NCBI GenBank assembly: GCA_035048485.1
Contig: CM068592.1
Location: 40,456,045-40,520,044, forward strand
DNA from: Pteria penguin
Taxonomy: Eukaryota; Mollusca; Bivalvia; Pterioida; Pteriidae
Length of the DNA: 64,000 nucleotides
Direction of reading: 5' to 3'
The translations under genes were made by a program, and so were the position numbers. How positions within the stretch are numbered: position 1 is the stretch's first letter; every line of letters starts with the position of its first letter. Below, in pieces: positions 62,190 through 64,000 of this stretch. The notes under the pieces were generated by a model that searched no databases, had not been told where the DNA came from, and saw only the letters and a list, made by a program, of their open reading frames with translations.

Positions 62190-63029
62190 TGATACACCGT
62201 CATGATTCGATGGGCCTGGTATAGGTACGCATTTGTGAATGAATCCAGGTCGATTGGTGAGGGATAATCAAGGGCGTTGTTGTTGCGAGTTGGAAAAGTA
62301 ACAATCTGCTCAAGACCACAGTTATGTACCATGTCCAGAACACGTTGGTTGATGGCCCTAGCTGTCTGGTTTCCCTTGGTCTCTAGTGTTTCCCGTACTA
62401 TGTCCGGTAGATTAAGATCTCCTCCTAACCACAGCACTGCATTTTTGTTGGCATTGTAAATGTTTTCAATAACGCTACACAAATCCTCCATATAGCTGAT
62501 GTCACTGCTTGGGGGTCTGTATAGGGATCCTATTATCAGAGCCTGATTTTTCCCGATGGCTAACTTAGTGAAGATCGACTGATTCAGAAGAGGAACATGT
62601 TTCCAGTTGGTCAGTGATATAGTCCCTTTTTACAGCCAAAGGTACACCACCATAGCCATCTCCTCGATCCTTCCTGAATAGTGAATACTTCATAATTGAG
62701 TGGGAAAATTTCAGCACTACATATGGATGGATTTAACTATGTCTCATTTCCAATAATAATGCTTGGGTCAGAGTGGTATATCAAGTTATTCACTTCTTCC
62801 TTCTTGTTCTTTATACTCTGGAAGTTAATATTTATGATATATTCATTCAATTTGGTTGAGGATTTTTTTACCGATGATTGATTTGGTTTTGTTGGTGATG
62901 ATGATTATATGGGAGGACCAATATTTGATGTTAAGCTATCATCCTGATCCAAATCACTAATACTAGAAAATGCATTTTGATTATGAGCATTCAACGATTC
63001 AAAGAGACTACCGTAGTGGATTTACATTA
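62150..63029 (-). pseudogene. Retrotransposon ORF2: APE-type endonuclease domain, broken
   Basis: The open sequence from about 63029 downward contains LNEYIININFQSIKNKK, the usual N-terminal region of an APE-like LINE endonuclease, then DPSIIIGNET with a TAG where Trp is expected. KDRGDGYGGV and SLYRPPSSD follow, then LWLGGDLNLPD (the GD.N catalytic motif) and FPTRNNNALD. After a frameshift the C-terminal motif reads SNHD; most relatives have SDH, so the catalytic Asp codon appears mutated to Asn (62205-62207). The domain would nick target DNA to prime reverse transcription. This copy is inactive on several counts. Confidence 0.8.
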
Positions 63030-63054
63030 CATGTCTGAAGGGTCCATATAAAAG

Positions 63055-63775
63055 CCGAAATTACCACTATTTGCCGAAATTATCAAATAACTTTAACCGA
63101 AATTACCAATAATGCTACCGAAATTACCACTCATATGGTACATAATAATGTTATTTACGACAAAAAAATGATTTTTTTTCATAATATTATACTTTCAATG
63201 TAGTTATTTCAAAATAAAGACTAACTCTTGATTATATTCATGGATTTTCGATGTTTAAAGCTGAGGTAAAATATATCACAAACATAGAAATTTATTTCAG
63301 CACTTTATTACAAAAGAAATGTTATACATACATATATTAAAACAATTATTTCATCATGATTTATGAAAGATAAACACAGAAAATATGTAACAATAATAAA
63401 TAATAAATATACTGGTAAATATCAAACATTTATTAGACAAGTTACACTTCAATATTAAAACATGGTAGATAAAAGATAAATATAGAAAATACATAAAAAT
63501 GAAAAAGTTCAAGGTAAAGGTCAAGTATTAGACAAGCTACTATTAAAGACTGATACATTCACCATTCATACAATATATCTGTATATTATTTGAAAGAATA
63601 ATCCAACATTTTATCTGAAAATAATGAAATTAAAAGTAAAATTTTATGAAAAAATCTTTTTTTTTTTTTGTGGCAAATACCGTCATTATCTACCATATGA
63701 GTGGTAATTTCGGTAATATCACTTATAATTTCGGCAACCTATATGGTAATTTTATCAAATAGTGGTAATTTCGGC
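63055..63775. mobile_element. 721-bp TIR element with CCGAAATTACCA subrepeats
   Basis: Left terminus 63055-63140 and right terminus 63691-63775 are inverted complements with substantial identity at both extremities: each begins GCCGAAATTACCACTATTTG and ends ACCGAAATTACCACTCATAT when read inward. Each terminus holds three to four copies of C(C)GAAATTACCA-like subrepeats. The interior (63141-63690) is AT-rich with no open frame over 60 codons. Length and structure fit a non-autonomous DNA transposon; I do not recognise its superfamily and see no clear target duplication. It directly abuts the 5' side of the retrotransposon. Confidence 0.75.
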
Positions 63776-64000
63776 GTTTGTTATATGTACCATGTTTAAG
63801 TGGACTTTGTAGCAATAACGGGCGAAAATTTTAAAATGAAGGAAATAAGGCACGAGATACCTCAAATGAAAGGTCTTTTCAAGAGAAATTCAGTGGTGTA
63901 AAAATTATTTCTCAACTTTGACAAATAAAAAAGCTACTGCGTTTTCCCCCTTAAGTCATTAAAATATGAAAAAAGATAAATGATATATCAGCAGAAATGT
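63776..64000. other. Right-end intergenic DNA
   Basis: AT-rich, no feature recognised. I could not tell whether the retrotransposon resumes here beyond the TIR element. Confidence 0.4.

Larger units (their letters stand above)
59990..63050 (-). mobile_element. Decayed jockey/CR1-like non-LTR retrotransposon
   Basis: Minus-strand element with endonuclease, linker, reverse transcriptase and a C-terminal segment in the usual LINE order, about 3 kb. I count at least four in-frame stops (TAG 62739, TAA 61979, TGA near 61750, TAG 60984) and four or more frameshifts (near 62575, 62230, 61540 and 60220), so it cannot encode an active ORF2. The 3' region after the ORF2 stop has two copies of TTAGTTAAAACATCTTGG-like sequence (plus strand 59996-60033). 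No ORF1 was found; the 5' side abuts a TIR element at 63055. It is the only clear protein-coding-derived sequence in the window. Confidence 0.9.

Overview
The window looks like nuclear DNA from a marine mollusc, most likely a bivalve. The grounds are AT-rich intergenic sequence, several tRNA-headed SINEs whose 3' tails carry mollusc-type V-domain strings (GCCGCCAC, AATATTG, GACGTAAAAC) followed by CAAC-type ends, a decayed jockey/CR1-like non-LTR retrotransposon, and many minisatellites. There is no bacterial-style gene organisation. The only recognisable protein-coding sequence is the dead retrotransposon. One short putative host first exon is proposed on the minus strand near 32.2 kb.

Layout. 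1-6.4 kb: intergenic DNA with a 42-bp minisatellite (2.0-2.9 kb). 6.4-8.8 kb: an intact-looking SINE, then a 45-bp array that seems to be an amplified piece of another SINE. 8.8-16.9 kb: intergenic DNA with a hairpin element (11.2 kb), a minus-strand SINE with a GA microsatellite, and SINE fragments. 16.9-22.2 kb: a 5.3-kb satellite of 84/86-bp monomers containing a 1108-bp tandem duplication. 22.2-33.5 kb: SINEs, a 192-bp hairpin MITE (24.4 kb), a perfect 48-bp array (28.6 kb), short repeats, an AT microsatellite and the putative exon with its upstream region. 33.6-44.9 kb: a nearly continuous run of unrelated arrays (47, 42, 34, 24/25, 55/82 and 24 bp). 45-50 kb: a TGACGTCA-rich inverted-repeat cluster, a dispersed repeat with TGACCTTGACC-like motifs, hAT-like termini and a CA microsatellite. 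52-58 kb: 47-bp and 59-bp arrays, a complete SINE, and a SINE with seven internal 74-bp copies. 59.6-63.8 kb: a short perfect-looking hairpin, the minus-strand retrotransposon, and a 721-bp TIR element abutting its 5' side.

Tandem arrays cover roughly 30 percent of the window. Several have periods divisible by three and so stay open over hundreds of codons. I treat those long open frames as non-coding.

The most interesting signals are: (a) at least three arrays that are internal expansions of tRNA-derived SINEs; (b) an excess of the palindrome TGACGTCA, mostly inside or beside inverted-repeat elements; (c) two satellites with kilobase-scale higher-order duplications; (d) the TIR element with CCGAAATTACCA subrepeats; and (e) the putative acidic first exon. 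All positions and repeat counts come from reading by eye; no alignment or database search was run.
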